Positions 23,348-29,967 of a stretch of 33,834 nt of DNA are shown one piece after another. The stretch is from NCBI GenBank assembly GCA_016288655.1, contig JAEEKX010000002.1:1-33834 (forward strand), read 5' to 3'. Every line of letters starts with the position of its first letter. Positions within the stretch are counted from its first letter, which is position 1. Source of the stretch: Bacteroidales bacterium. GTDB lineage: Bacteria > Bacteroidota > Bacteroidia > Bacteroidales > WCHB1-69. Under the pieces are notes generated by a model, which was not told the DNA's origin, did not search any database, and saw only the letters and a program-made list of their open reading frames with translations. A program made the position numbers and the translations under genes.

Positions 23348-24586
23348 TTAAAGGTCTTCGGGGATCACCGTGGGGAAGATGTGGTTGAACTCCATGCGGA
23401 AGGGCTTTCCGATGATGTTGGTGAGGAAGTCGTTGTACTTGTCGGTGAAACAGAACTTGTTGACATCGTAGTAGTCGTCGGGCAGGGGGAAGTTGCCGAT
23501 GTTGCCCATGTCGATGGCGGTGGTGTGGTACTCCTCGAGTTCGTCGTAAGGGACAATGTCCTTCATGACGGGCATCTTGCCGTAGTCCTGGCGGAGCAGC
23601 AGGTCGGTGACCTTGTCGGCAAGGGTGGAGGTGAGGCGCCGGTCGTACTCGTAGCACTTGCCGGAGCGGGGGATGTAGCCGGAGATCTGGCCACGGGCCT
23701 CGATGCCAGTGCGGCGGCTGATCTCGGAGGCGATCACGCCGCTGATGCCGCCGAAGCGGGGATGCCCGTACTCGTCGAGGTCTGAACTGGCATAGACCAT
23801 CTCCAGTTGCTGGGTCTCGTCGTTCCACCAGCGCACACCCTCGGAGACGGCGATGATGAGTTCGCGTTTGGGCGAGCGGAGGTATTGTTCACGCACATAT
23901 TCAAAGAAGAAGTCCTTGCGCTCGGGAGTCATGGGCACCTCAGGGATGAGCGAGAGTTGGGCGCCGCCAAAGGAAGCGGTGCCGGTGAGCCAGCCAGCGT
24001 CGCGGCCCATCACCTCGAGCACCATGATGCGCTGGTGCGACTCGTTGGTGGTGTGCAGTTTACTGGTGAGCTTTTTGATGGCCATGGCCGCTGAGGCGAA
24101 GCCGGGGCAGAGCACGGTCTCGTTATCCTCGCCGTTGTAATGGTGGATGGTGCGCGTACGCAGGTCGTTGTCAATGGTCTTGGGGAAGCCGATCACGGGG
24201 ATCCCGTAGGCCTCGTACATGCGCTTGGCCGCGCCGTTGGTGTCGTCGCCACCGATGGTGACGAGCACATCGATCTTGTAACGTTCTATGTTTCTGAGGA
24301 TTTGCTGTGAGCGATCCTCGGGATTCTTCTTGCTGGGAAAAGGGTTGGTACGGCTCGACAGGAGTCCGGTACCGCCGTAGATGCCGTCGTACGGGATGTT
24401 GGTGAGATCGACCAGGTCACCGTCGCCGAGCAGACCCTTCCAGCCGCGAAGGATACCATAGACTTTGAAACCGAGCATGGAGGCGCGGTTGCGTACGCAT
24501 TCGATGCTGGAGTTGATGGCCGGGGTGTCACCACCGCCCGAAAGGATAGCCAACGTCTTGCCGGCGAAGAGTTTATCTTTGATCAT
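23348..24586 (-). CDS. 6-phosphofructokinase, pyrophosphate-dependent type
   Basis: A 412-residue phosphofructokinase producing fructose 1,6-bisphosphate. The N-terminal LSGGGDTPAINS, LRGWKGLL, TGLLSSRTNPF and the catalytic PKTIDNDL (135-142) are clear, followed by MGRDAGWLTG and RFGGISGVIASEI. Two residues indicate pyrophosphate rather than ATP as phosphate donor: Asp115 in IGGDDTNGAA and Lys136 in PKTIDND, where ATP enzymes have Gly (Gly104 and Gly124 in E. coli PfkA). PPi enzymes are reversible and save ATP, which suits an anaerobic fermenter. It lies between a DUF4197 lipoprotein (25 bases upstream) and a GH57 amylase (48 bases downstream), all on the minus strand. Enzyme class is very confident; donor specificity is inferred. 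Confidence 0.93.
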   Translation of the reverse strand: MIKDKLFAGKTLAILSGGGDTPAINSSIECVRNRASMLGFKVYGILRGWKGLLGDGDLVDLTNIPYDGIYGGTGLLSSRTNPFPSKKNPEDRSQQILRNIERYKIDVLVTIGGDDTNGAAKRMYEAYGIPVIGFPKTIDNDLRTRTIHHYNGEDNETVLCPGFASAAMAIKKLTSKLHTTNESHQRIMVLEVMGRDAGWLTGTASFGGAQLSLIPEVPMTPERKDFFFEYVREQYLRSPKRELIIAVSEGVRWWNDETQQLEMVYASSDLDEYGHPRFGGISGVIASEISRRTGIEARGQISGYIPRSGKCYEYDRRLTSTLADKVTDLLLRQDYGKMPVMKDIVPYDELEEYHTTAIDMGNIGNFPLPDDYYDVNKFCFTDKYNDFLTNIIGKPFRMEFNHIFPTVIPEDL

Positions 24587-24611
24587 CGGAAATGTTTTAT
24601 GTTATAATTGA

Positions 24612-25307
24612 TTAATTTTCACCAAAAAAGTTCTCCAAGGTCTCGGTCACGCGGTGGGATTCGTACTTGCGGATGAGCAGTTCTTCCTTGGAAATCTCCG
24701 CAAAGACGGCATTGAGGAAGCGGGTGAGGGCGAAGGTCTGCACATCAAGCGACAGCGGGGTGGCGCTGGCGCCGTTGTAGAGCGTAACGATCTCGTTCCA
24801 GGCGGAGGTGGCGCCGACGCTCTGCATGTCGGAAGCGAAGGCGGCGGAGAGTCCCGACCGCAGGGAGTTTTCATAATAAAGACGGAAGTACGAAGTGAGC
24901 GTGTCGCTTTCGCTATAGACCAGCGTGGACGGATCGTCGAACTCCATCTTGTTGATGACGGCCTTGAACTGGGTAGTGACCTCGTCGCCCATCCGCTCGC
25001 CGGCGCGGTCGAGGCGGTTGTAAAGCGTGTCGAGCAGGTCGGCGCGGCCAAGCGCTGTGAGCGTGTCACGCACCGCGCGGTAAAGTCCGCTGTTGGGGAA
25101 GGAGATGTGGTTGCCGGTGGCGGTCATGCCGCCGGACACGCAGACATGGGCGACAGCCGTGTCGGTGGCGACAGTCAGGCAGGCGCGCGCCGCCTTTGTC
25201 AACTCCGCGTCCGTGCGCATCTGCTGGATAAATTCACCCGAGTCGTCCTTGCACGACCAAGCCGCAACTGACAGTAGCATAACGAGTAAGAAAAACAATC
25301 TCTTCAT
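24612..25307 (-). CDS. DUF4197 domain lipoprotein
   Basis: A 231-residue protein. The start at 25307 gives a compact lipoprotein signal peptide with the cysteine at residue 19 (VAAWSC); an upstream in-frame start would add a nonsensical leader. The mature part matches DUF4197: ISFPNSGLYRAVRDTLTALGRADLLDTLYNRLDRAGERMGDEVTTQFKAVINKMEFDDPSTLVYSESDTLTSYFR is recognisable in order by its helical layout, its KAVINKMEFDDPSTL and the DTLTSYFRLYY motif. The function of DUF4197 is unknown. It has its own promoter on the minus strand and, with 25 bases to the PFK gene, probably heads a three-gene operon, an odd pairing of an envelope lipoprotein with glycolytic enzymes. Confidence 0.85.
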   Translation of the reverse strand: MKRLFFLLVMLLSVAAWSCKDDSGEFIQQMRTDAELTKAARACLTVATDTAVAHVCVSGGMTATGNHISFPNSGLYRAVRDTLTALGRADLLDTLYNRLDRAGERMGDEVTTQFKAVINKMEFDDPSTLVYSESDTLTSYFRLYYENSLRSGLSAAFASDMQSVGATSAWNEIVTLYNGASATPLSLDVQTFALTRFLNAVFAEISKEELLIRKYESHRVTETLENFFGEN

Positions 25308-25325
25308 TTTACAAAAATTTGGCTG

Positions 25326-25333
25326 CAAAGATA
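25326..25333 (-). promoter_or_regulatory. Bacteroidota-type -7 box for the DUF4197-PFK-GH57 operon
   Basis: On the minus strand this reads TATCTTTG, a near-ideal -7 box, 18 bases before the lipoprotein ATG, giving a very short leader. It is divergent from the promoter at 25408-25415. Confidence 0.7.
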
Positions 25334-25407
25334 CAACATTATTATGGAAAATCATAACGATGGTGAGATAAAAAAGTTATCCCTATTGTGCAATAAAGAA
25401 AAAATTG

Positions 25408-25415
25408 TATTTTTG
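25408..25415 (+). promoter_or_regulatory. Bacteroidota-type promoter for the acidic lipoprotein
   Basis: TATTTTTG at 25408-25415 fits TAnnTTTG. A TTG-containing -33-like box lies at 25385-25388, 19 bases upstream. The ATG follows 37 bases downstream. Confidence 0.65.
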
Positions 25416-25452
25416 CAAAAAAATTATTATTCATCTATAAAAATTCAAAATC

Positions 25453-25785
25453 ATGAAAGCATTGAGAGTTCTATTCCTGGCCGTGCTGGTCGCTTTGGCC
25501 GCCACCGCCTGCAGCAACAAAAACGACAAGTTGCTTGACCAGTACGAGAAGGCCATCCAAGCCGGCGACTACGAAAAGGCCTCCGAGTACGTCCAGCAGA
25601 TCGATGAAACCAAACTCACCTCCGCGCAACGGACACGCCTCATCAACATCGCCACCCAGCAGGCCTCCAAAAGCATAAAAGAGCTCGAGAAGTTGAATGA
25701 CGACCTCGACCGCGAGATGGACGATCTCGATGACGACTTGGACGATCTCGATGACGACTTGGACGACCTCTTCGACGAGGACTAA
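25453..25785 (+). CDS. Small lipoprotein with acidic coiled-coil tail
   Basis: A 110-residue protein with a lipoprotein signal (AATAC, Cys20), a short helical middle resembling a TPR-like pair (DQYEKAIQAGDYEKASEYVQQID, about 29-51) and a remarkable tail. Residues 83-110 contain 19 Asp/Glu of 28, with leucines at 92, 96, 99, 103 and 106 in a 4-3-4-3 spacing, so the tail should form an acidic amphipathic helix or coiled coil. At DNA level the tail is a 21-base tandem repeat (25720-25740 and 25741-25761 identical, with diverged units on both sides), so its length may vary between strains. Its family is not recognised; it could bind cations or a basic partner in the envelope. It has its own promoter. 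Confidence 0.8.
   Translation: MKALRVLFLAVLVALAATACSNKNDKLLDQYEKAIQAGDYEKASEYVQQIDETKLTSAQRTRLINIATQQASKSIKELEKLNDDLDREMDDLDDDLDDLDDDLDDLFDED
25720..25761 (+). repeat. Tandem 21-bp coding repeat (two identical units)
   Basis: Two identical units GACGATCTCGATGACGACTTG, each encoding one heptad of DDLDDDL. Diverged units flank them (25699-25719 and 25762 onwards), so the acidic tail grew by unit duplication. Confidence 0.8.
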
Positions 25786-25951
25786 CAGCCCAAACAATTC
25801 AATCGACGAATGTAGATTCGTTTCGGCAACGACGTACGATTCGAATCCTGCAAAGGGATGACTATTTTAAATGGGATTCCCCTTCAACCTCATTTTTACT
25901 CTTTTTTCCACTTTTTGCCGACAAAATGGTGTGTTTTCCCATAAAAATGCG

Positions 25952-25959
25952 TATTTTTG
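25952..25959 (+). promoter_or_regulatory. Bacteroidota-type -7 box for the glycosyltransferase operon
   Basis: TATTTTTG at 25952-25959 fits TAnnTTTG, 36 bases before the ATG at 25996. Confidence 0.65.
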
Positions 25960-25995
25960 CCGTTTTTAGAAACAAAACGCGCAACTAACCGCATC

Positions 25996-26730
25996 ATGAA
26001 GCTATCCATTGTCATTCCGGTTTACAACGAAGAGAAGACCATCCACATCATACTTGATAAAATATTGTCCGTCAACTTGATAGGTGGATTCACCAAGGAG
26101 TTGATTTTGGTCAACGACTGTTCGAAGGACGATTCGAAGGGGGCGATCGACCGGTACATCACGGCGCACCCCGAGTGCGAAATCAAGTATTTCGAGCAGT
26201 CGGTCAACCAGGGCAAGGGCGCGGCGCTGCACCGCGGCTTCGCGGAGGCGACGGGCGACTACGTGGTGGTGCAGGACGCCGACCTCGAGTACGACCCGCA
26301 GGAGTACAACCTGCTACTGCATCCCATCGTCGAGGGCTTCGCCGACGTGGTTTACGGCTCGCGCTACCGCGGCGGCAAGCCCCACCGCATCTCCTTCTTC
26401 TGGCACACCCGCGGCAACAAGTTTCTCACCTGGTGCTCCAACGTCTTCTCCAACCTCAACCTCACCGACATGGAGACCTGCTACAAGCTCTTCCGTGCCG
26501 ACATCATCAAGTCATTGATATTCAAGGAAAAACGATTCGGTTTCGAGCCGGAGGTGACCGCCAAACTCGCCCGCATGTCCAAAAAGCAGCACATTCGCAT
26601 CTACGAAGTCGGCATCTCCTACTACGGCAGAAGTTACGCCGAAGGCAAGCACATCGGCTGGAAGGACGGCGTGCGCGCCATCTACTGCATATTGAAATAC
26701 AACATTTTCGACCGGAAATACCTGAAATAG
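25996..26730 (+). CDS. Family 2 glycosyltransferase, dolichol-phosphate-mannosyltransferase-like
   Basis: A 244-residue GT2 enzyme (GT-A fold). [14 protein letters not shown] at the N-terminus, [13 protein letters not shown], the [30 protein letters not shown] segment with the metal-binding [12 protein letters not shown], and [13 protein letters not shown] match the DPM1-like branch, which transfers a sugar from a nucleotide sugar to a polyprenyl phosphate or envelope glycan. No membrane helices are evident, so it is probably peripheral to the inner membrane. The start at 25996 was chosen because homologues begin [12 protein letters not shown]. The T9SS cargo gene starts one base after its stop, so the two are translationally coupled. 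Confident fold; acceptor unknown. Confidence 0.93.
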   Translation: MKLSIVIPVYNEEKTIHIILDKILSVNLIGGFTKELILVNDCSKDDSKGAIDRYITAHPECEIKYFEQSVNQGKGAALHRGFAEATGDYVVVQDADLEYDPQEYNLLLHPIVEGFADVVYGSRYRGGKPHRISFFWHTRGNKFLTWCSNVFSNLNLTDMETCYKLFRADIIKSLIFKEKRFGFEPEVTAKLARMSKKQHIRIYEVGISYYGRSYAEGKHIGWKDGVRAIYCILKYNIFDRKYLK

Positions 26731-26731
26731 C

Positions 26732-27958
26732 ATGAACCGACAAATCCGCTTTTCTACCCGCACCCTGAGTGCCATTTTCGCCCTGCTGTTGGCGACGTGG
26801 GCCGCGGCTCCCCTACCCTGCCGTGCACAGCCCACCCCCGAGCCCTTCGCCGCCTGGACCTTCGACGTCGTGGAGGATCCGCAATACTGGTACGGCACCT
26901 CCTTCGCCGTCAACTTCGGCAACTTCCCCTCCGCCATGCTCTACGCCGACGGCACCAACGGCTCGTCGCAGTTCGCCACCGTCACCACCAGCAACTACGC
27001 CCAGATGCTCAAGAACGACTGGCTCGGCACCGAACTCGGCGACCCGCGCGACGTGCCCTTCGACGGCTACTGCCTCGGCTTCAAGCACCCCAACTCCGCC
27101 GGCCGCAGTTTCGTGATCGCCTGCCCCACCACCCTCTACCACAGTCTGTCGCTCCGCTACGCCGTCACCCGCTCCAACACCGGATTCAAGAAGATGACCT
27201 TCGCGTGGAGTCTCACCGGCGCATACTCCTCCTACCAGACCATCGCCACCAAGCCCTGCGACGCCCTCGACTTTGAAGTGGAAGAGCTCAACCTCGAGAA
27301 CCTGACCATTCTCGAAGACCAACCCATCATCTACCTCCGCATCACCATCGACAGCATCGGCAGCACCGCCTACCAGGGCAACATCAAGTTCGACAACCTC
27401 TGCCTGCTCGGCACCAAGTGCATGGACACGCTCGCCCTCTTCGACACCATCATCAGCGGGGAGAACTACTATGAGAACGGCTACTTCCTACAGCACGTCA
27501 CCGGCGACGGCGACTACCTCTACAACCGCCGCGTGCGATTCGCCGACCGCTGCGATTCGCTCTACCAACTCAACCTCCACGTCATCGATACCACCACGCC
27601 CATCACCCCGCCCGACACCACCGACATCGGCGGCGACACAACAGACATCAACGGCGACACCAACGCCATCCTCCAGTGGCCAATGTCGCAAGTCAAAATT
27701 TTCCCCAACCCCGCCACCGACATCGTCACCATCGACATTCCAGAGAGTGCCCTGATAAGCAATCTCGTCGTTTACAACAGCATTGGCACCAAGATGTACA
27801 GCACCAGCGCCTTTCCGGAGAATCCCTCAATGGGTGACGTTTACCTCCCGCTCACCCGCCGGCAGATGCAGATGGACATCTCCGACTGGGAGCCGGGAAT
27901 CTACTTCTTCCATTTCACCGGCTGGGGTGGCGGAACGTTGAAAGTGGTGAAACTATAA
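26732..27958 (+). CDS. Secreted T9SS cargo protein with beta-sandwich domain of unknown function
   Basis: A 408-residue exported protein. A signal peptide ends around residue 32 (PCRAQ). Residues ~38-235 carry a pattern shared by many Bacteroidota surface proteins (AAWTFDVV, LYADGTNGSSQF, FDGYCLGFKHPNSAGRSFVIAC, LSLRYAVTRSNTGFKKMTFAWSLTG, IIYLRITIDSIGS, GNIKFDNLCLLG), a jelly-roll-like module sometimes found before lamin-tail or nuclease domains. A Thr/Asp/Pro-rich linker (about 285-315) leads to a C-terminal T9SS type A sorting domain: VKIFPNPATDIVTIDIP, LVVYNSIGTKMY and WEPGIYFFHF...LKVVKL. It should be secreted by type IX and possibly anchored. It starts one base after the glycosyltransferase. 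No catalytic motif is seen. Confidence 0.82.
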   Translation: MNRQIRFSTRTLSAIFALLLATWAAAPLPCRAQPTPEPFAAWTFDVVEDPQYWYGTSFAVNFGNFPSAMLYADGTNGSSQFATVTTSNYAQMLKNDWLGTELGDPRDVPFDGYCLGFKHPNSAGRSFVIACPTTLYHSLSLRYAVTRSNTGFKKMTFAWSLTGAYSSYQTIATKPCDALDFEVEELNLENLTILEDQPIIYLRITIDSIGSTAYQGNIKFDNLCLLGTKCMDTLALFDTIISGENYYENGYFLQHVTGDGDYLYNRRVRFADRCDSLYQLNLHVIDTTTPITPPDTTDIGGDTTDINGDTNAILQWPMSQVKIFPNPATDIVTIDIPESALISNLVVYNSIGTKMYSTSAFPENPSMGDVYLPLTRRQMQMDISDWEPGIYFFHFTGWGGGTLKVVKL

Positions 27959-27969
27959 TTCCAACCGAT

Positions 27970-29559
27970 ATGAAAAGACTACTCTCCATTATTATCTGCC
28001 TTTCCGTCATCCCGCTCTTCGCGCAGACGGAATTTTCCTTCGAGACGGAAGGGATGGAATGCACGACGGTGACGGTCGGCAAGAAGGCCTCCGCCGACGG
28101 CAGCGTGATGACCTCGCACACCGACGACAGCGGGCGCAGCCGCACCAACATCAAGGTGGAGCCCGCCGCCGACCACGCACCGGGCGAGATGGTGACGCTC
28201 TACAAGCGCACCGCCTGTCCCTCCGGCACCGCCCCGATGCCGTCGTACTGCTACGTGGAAACCGGCAAGATCCCGCAGGTGGCGCACACCTACCAGTATC
28301 TCAACACCGCCTACCCATGCATGAACGAGCACCAGCTGGCCATCGGCGAATCGACCTTCGGCGGCCGCAAGGAGTTGAAGTCCGATGTCGGCATGATCGA
28401 CTGTCCGATGCTCTGCGCCCTGATGTTGCAGCGCTGCACGACCGCGCGCGAAGCCATCCGCACCGCGGGCGAACTGCTCAAGGAGTACGGCTGGATCGAC
28501 GGCGGCGAATGCCTCACCGTCGCCGACAAGAACGAAGTGTGGCACTTCGAGATCGTCGGTCCCGGCGCCGGCAAGAAGGGCGCCGTGTGGGCCGCACAGC
28601 GCGTGCCCGACGACCACGTGGGCGTCAACGCCAACGCCTCCACCATCCGCGAAATCAACCTCAAGGACAAGGACTACTACATGGCCTCCGACAATGTCTT
28701 CTCGGTGGCGGAGGAGAACGGCTGGTACGACAAGAAGCGCGAGACCTTCCGCTTCGCCTACGCCTACGCGCCCGACAGCCGCCAGAGTCTGGCCTGCCGC
28801 CGCCGCGAGTGGCGTGTGTTCGACCTGCTCGCCCCGTCGCTCCACCTCGACCCCAACATGGAGAACTACCCCTTCTCCGTCAAGCCCGACTCGCTGGTGG
28901 AACTGCCCGACATGGTGCGCGTGTTCCAAGACTACTATGAGGGCACCGAGTACGACATGCGCAAGAACATCACCGTGACCGACAAGGAGGGCAAGACCGT
29001 GATCTCGCCGCTGGCGAACCCCTTCATGAAGACCGATGAGTTGAAACTGCACAAGGTGAACGGCGGCTGGCACGCCCACGGCGAGCGCAACATCGCCGTC
29101 TGGTTCACCGTCTATGCCACCATCCTGCAGTGCCGCGCCAACCTGCCCGACGCCGTGGGCGCGCTCTGCTGGTTCTGCCTCGACAACGTCGCCTCCTCCG
29201 TCTATGTGCCCATCTATGCCAACGTCACCGACCTGCCCGACACCTACGAGACCTGCGGCCGCGAGACCGGCTTCAGCCGCGACGCCGCCTGGTGGGGATT
29301 CAACCGCCTTGGCACCCTCGCCTGCCAACGCTGGGGCGACATGCGCCGCTACATCGACAACGCATGGCAGCCGCTCCAGAAGGAGTTCTTCGACAACCAG
29401 CCCGCCATCGAGGCACGCGCCCTCGAACTGCTCTCGAGCGACCCGAAAGCCGCCATCCGTATCCTCACAGAATACACCAACAGCCAGTGCAACCGCGCCC
29501 TCGACAAGGCCTGGGAGACCGGCGACCTCATCTGGACCAAATTCGACGGCGCCTGGTAA
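27970..29559 (+). CDS. C69 family dipeptidase (PepD-like), secreted
   Basis: A 529-residue protein of peptidase family C69 (U34), N-terminal-nucleophile hydrolases that cleave dipeptides. A signal peptide ends near residue 18-19 (LFAQ). The likely nucleophile is Cys31 in GMECTTVTVGKKASADGSVM, which would become N-terminal after self-cleavage. Family blocks include HTYQYLNTAYPCMNEHQLAIGESTFGGR, DGGECLTVADKNEVWHFEIVGPG, RVPDDHVGVNANASTI, and the C-terminal YTNSQCNRALDKAWETGDLIWTKFD. Family lengths of ~470-550 fit. It begins 11 bases after the T9SS cargo gene, so it shares the operon with the glycosyltransferase. It would supply dipeptide-derived amino acids in the periplasm. Confident call. Confidence 0.92.
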   Translation: MKRLLSIIICLSVIPLFAQTEFSFETEGMECTTVTVGKKASADGSVMTSHTDDSGRSRTNIKVEPAADHAPGEMVTLYKRTACPSGTAPMPSYCYVETGKIPQVAHTYQYLNTAYPCMNEHQLAIGESTFGGRKELKSDVGMIDCPMLCALMLQRCTTAREAIRTAGELLKEYGWIDGGECLTVADKNEVWHFEIVGPGAGKKGAVWAAQRVPDDHVGVNANASTIREINLKDKDYYMASDNVFSVAEENGWYDKKRETFRFAYAYAPDSRQSLACRRREWRVFDLLAPSLHLDPNMENYPFSVKPDSLVELPDMVRVFQDYYEGTEYDMRKNITVTDKEGKTVISPLANPFMKTDELKLHKVNGGWHAHGERNIAVWFTVYATILQCRANLPDAVGALCWFCLDNVASSVYVPIYANVTDLPDTYETCGRETGFSRDAAWWGFNRLGTLACQRWGDMRRYIDNAWQPLQKEFFDNQPAIEARALELLSSDPKAAIRILTEYTNSQCNRALDKAWETGDLIWTKFDGAW

Positions 29560-29634
29560 TGCCTTTATCCACCTCTTTTGGTTGAAAAACACGATTTCTC
29601 GTCGCGGATTTTGTTTTTTATTAAAATATTTTTG

Positions 29635-29642
29635 TAAATTTG
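29635..29642 (+). promoter_or_regulatory. Bacteroidota-type promoter for the basic lipoprotein
   Basis: TAAATTTG at 29635-29642 fits TAnnTTTG, with TTTG at 29610-29613 as -33 (21-base spacer). The leader to the ATG at 29724 is about 75 bases. Confidence 0.6.
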
Positions 29643-29723
29643 CCCGCTGAAAAAAAAAGAGTTATCCACCCAAGATAAATCTTTTCAAAAACGTTATAAG
29701 AGTGTAGAACAAAAGCCATCGTG

Positions 29724-29966
29724 ATGAAATTCAAAAAATACTTTGTCTATCTTCTCCTTTTGATTTTCTCGTTTCCGGCCATCATGTCGATGAGTTCGTG
29801 CAGTCCCTCCTACCGCAACGTGCATAGGATCTCGAAAAACAAGAAGATGCAGAGCAAACGGAGCCGGTCATACAAGAGGAAAGCCACCGCCAAGGCCAAG
29901 AAATCCGGCCCCATCAACACGGCCTACAAGGTACGCGCGAAGCGCAGAAACACCTTCCACTACTAA
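29724..29966 (+). CDS. Small, very basic lipoprotein without acidic residues
   Basis: An 80-residue protein. A lipoprotein signal peptide with a leucine/isoleucine core ends at Cys26 (SMSSC). The mature 54-residue tail holds 19 Lys/Arg and not a single Asp or Glu (runs such as SKRSRSYKRKATAKAKK and KVRAKRRNTFHY). I know no family name for it; small basic lipoproteins of this kind may bind lipopolysaccharide, peptidoglycan or another acidic partner. The ATG at 29724 is preferred over the GTG directly before it. The FG-GAP gene begins one base after its stop, so the two are translationally coupled. The charge pattern is the mirror of the acidic lipoprotein 4 kb upstream. Function unknown. Confidence 0.75.
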   Translation: MKFKKYFVYLLLLIFSFPAIMSMSSCSPSYRNVHRISKNKKMQSKRSRSYKRKATAKAKKSGPINTAYKVRAKRRNTFHY

Positions 29967-29967
29967 G

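Noticed and set aside
27979-29592. A 537-codon open frame on the minus strand
   Set aside because: Antisense shadow of the C69 dipeptidase, with the same codon-bias artefact and no recognisable domain.
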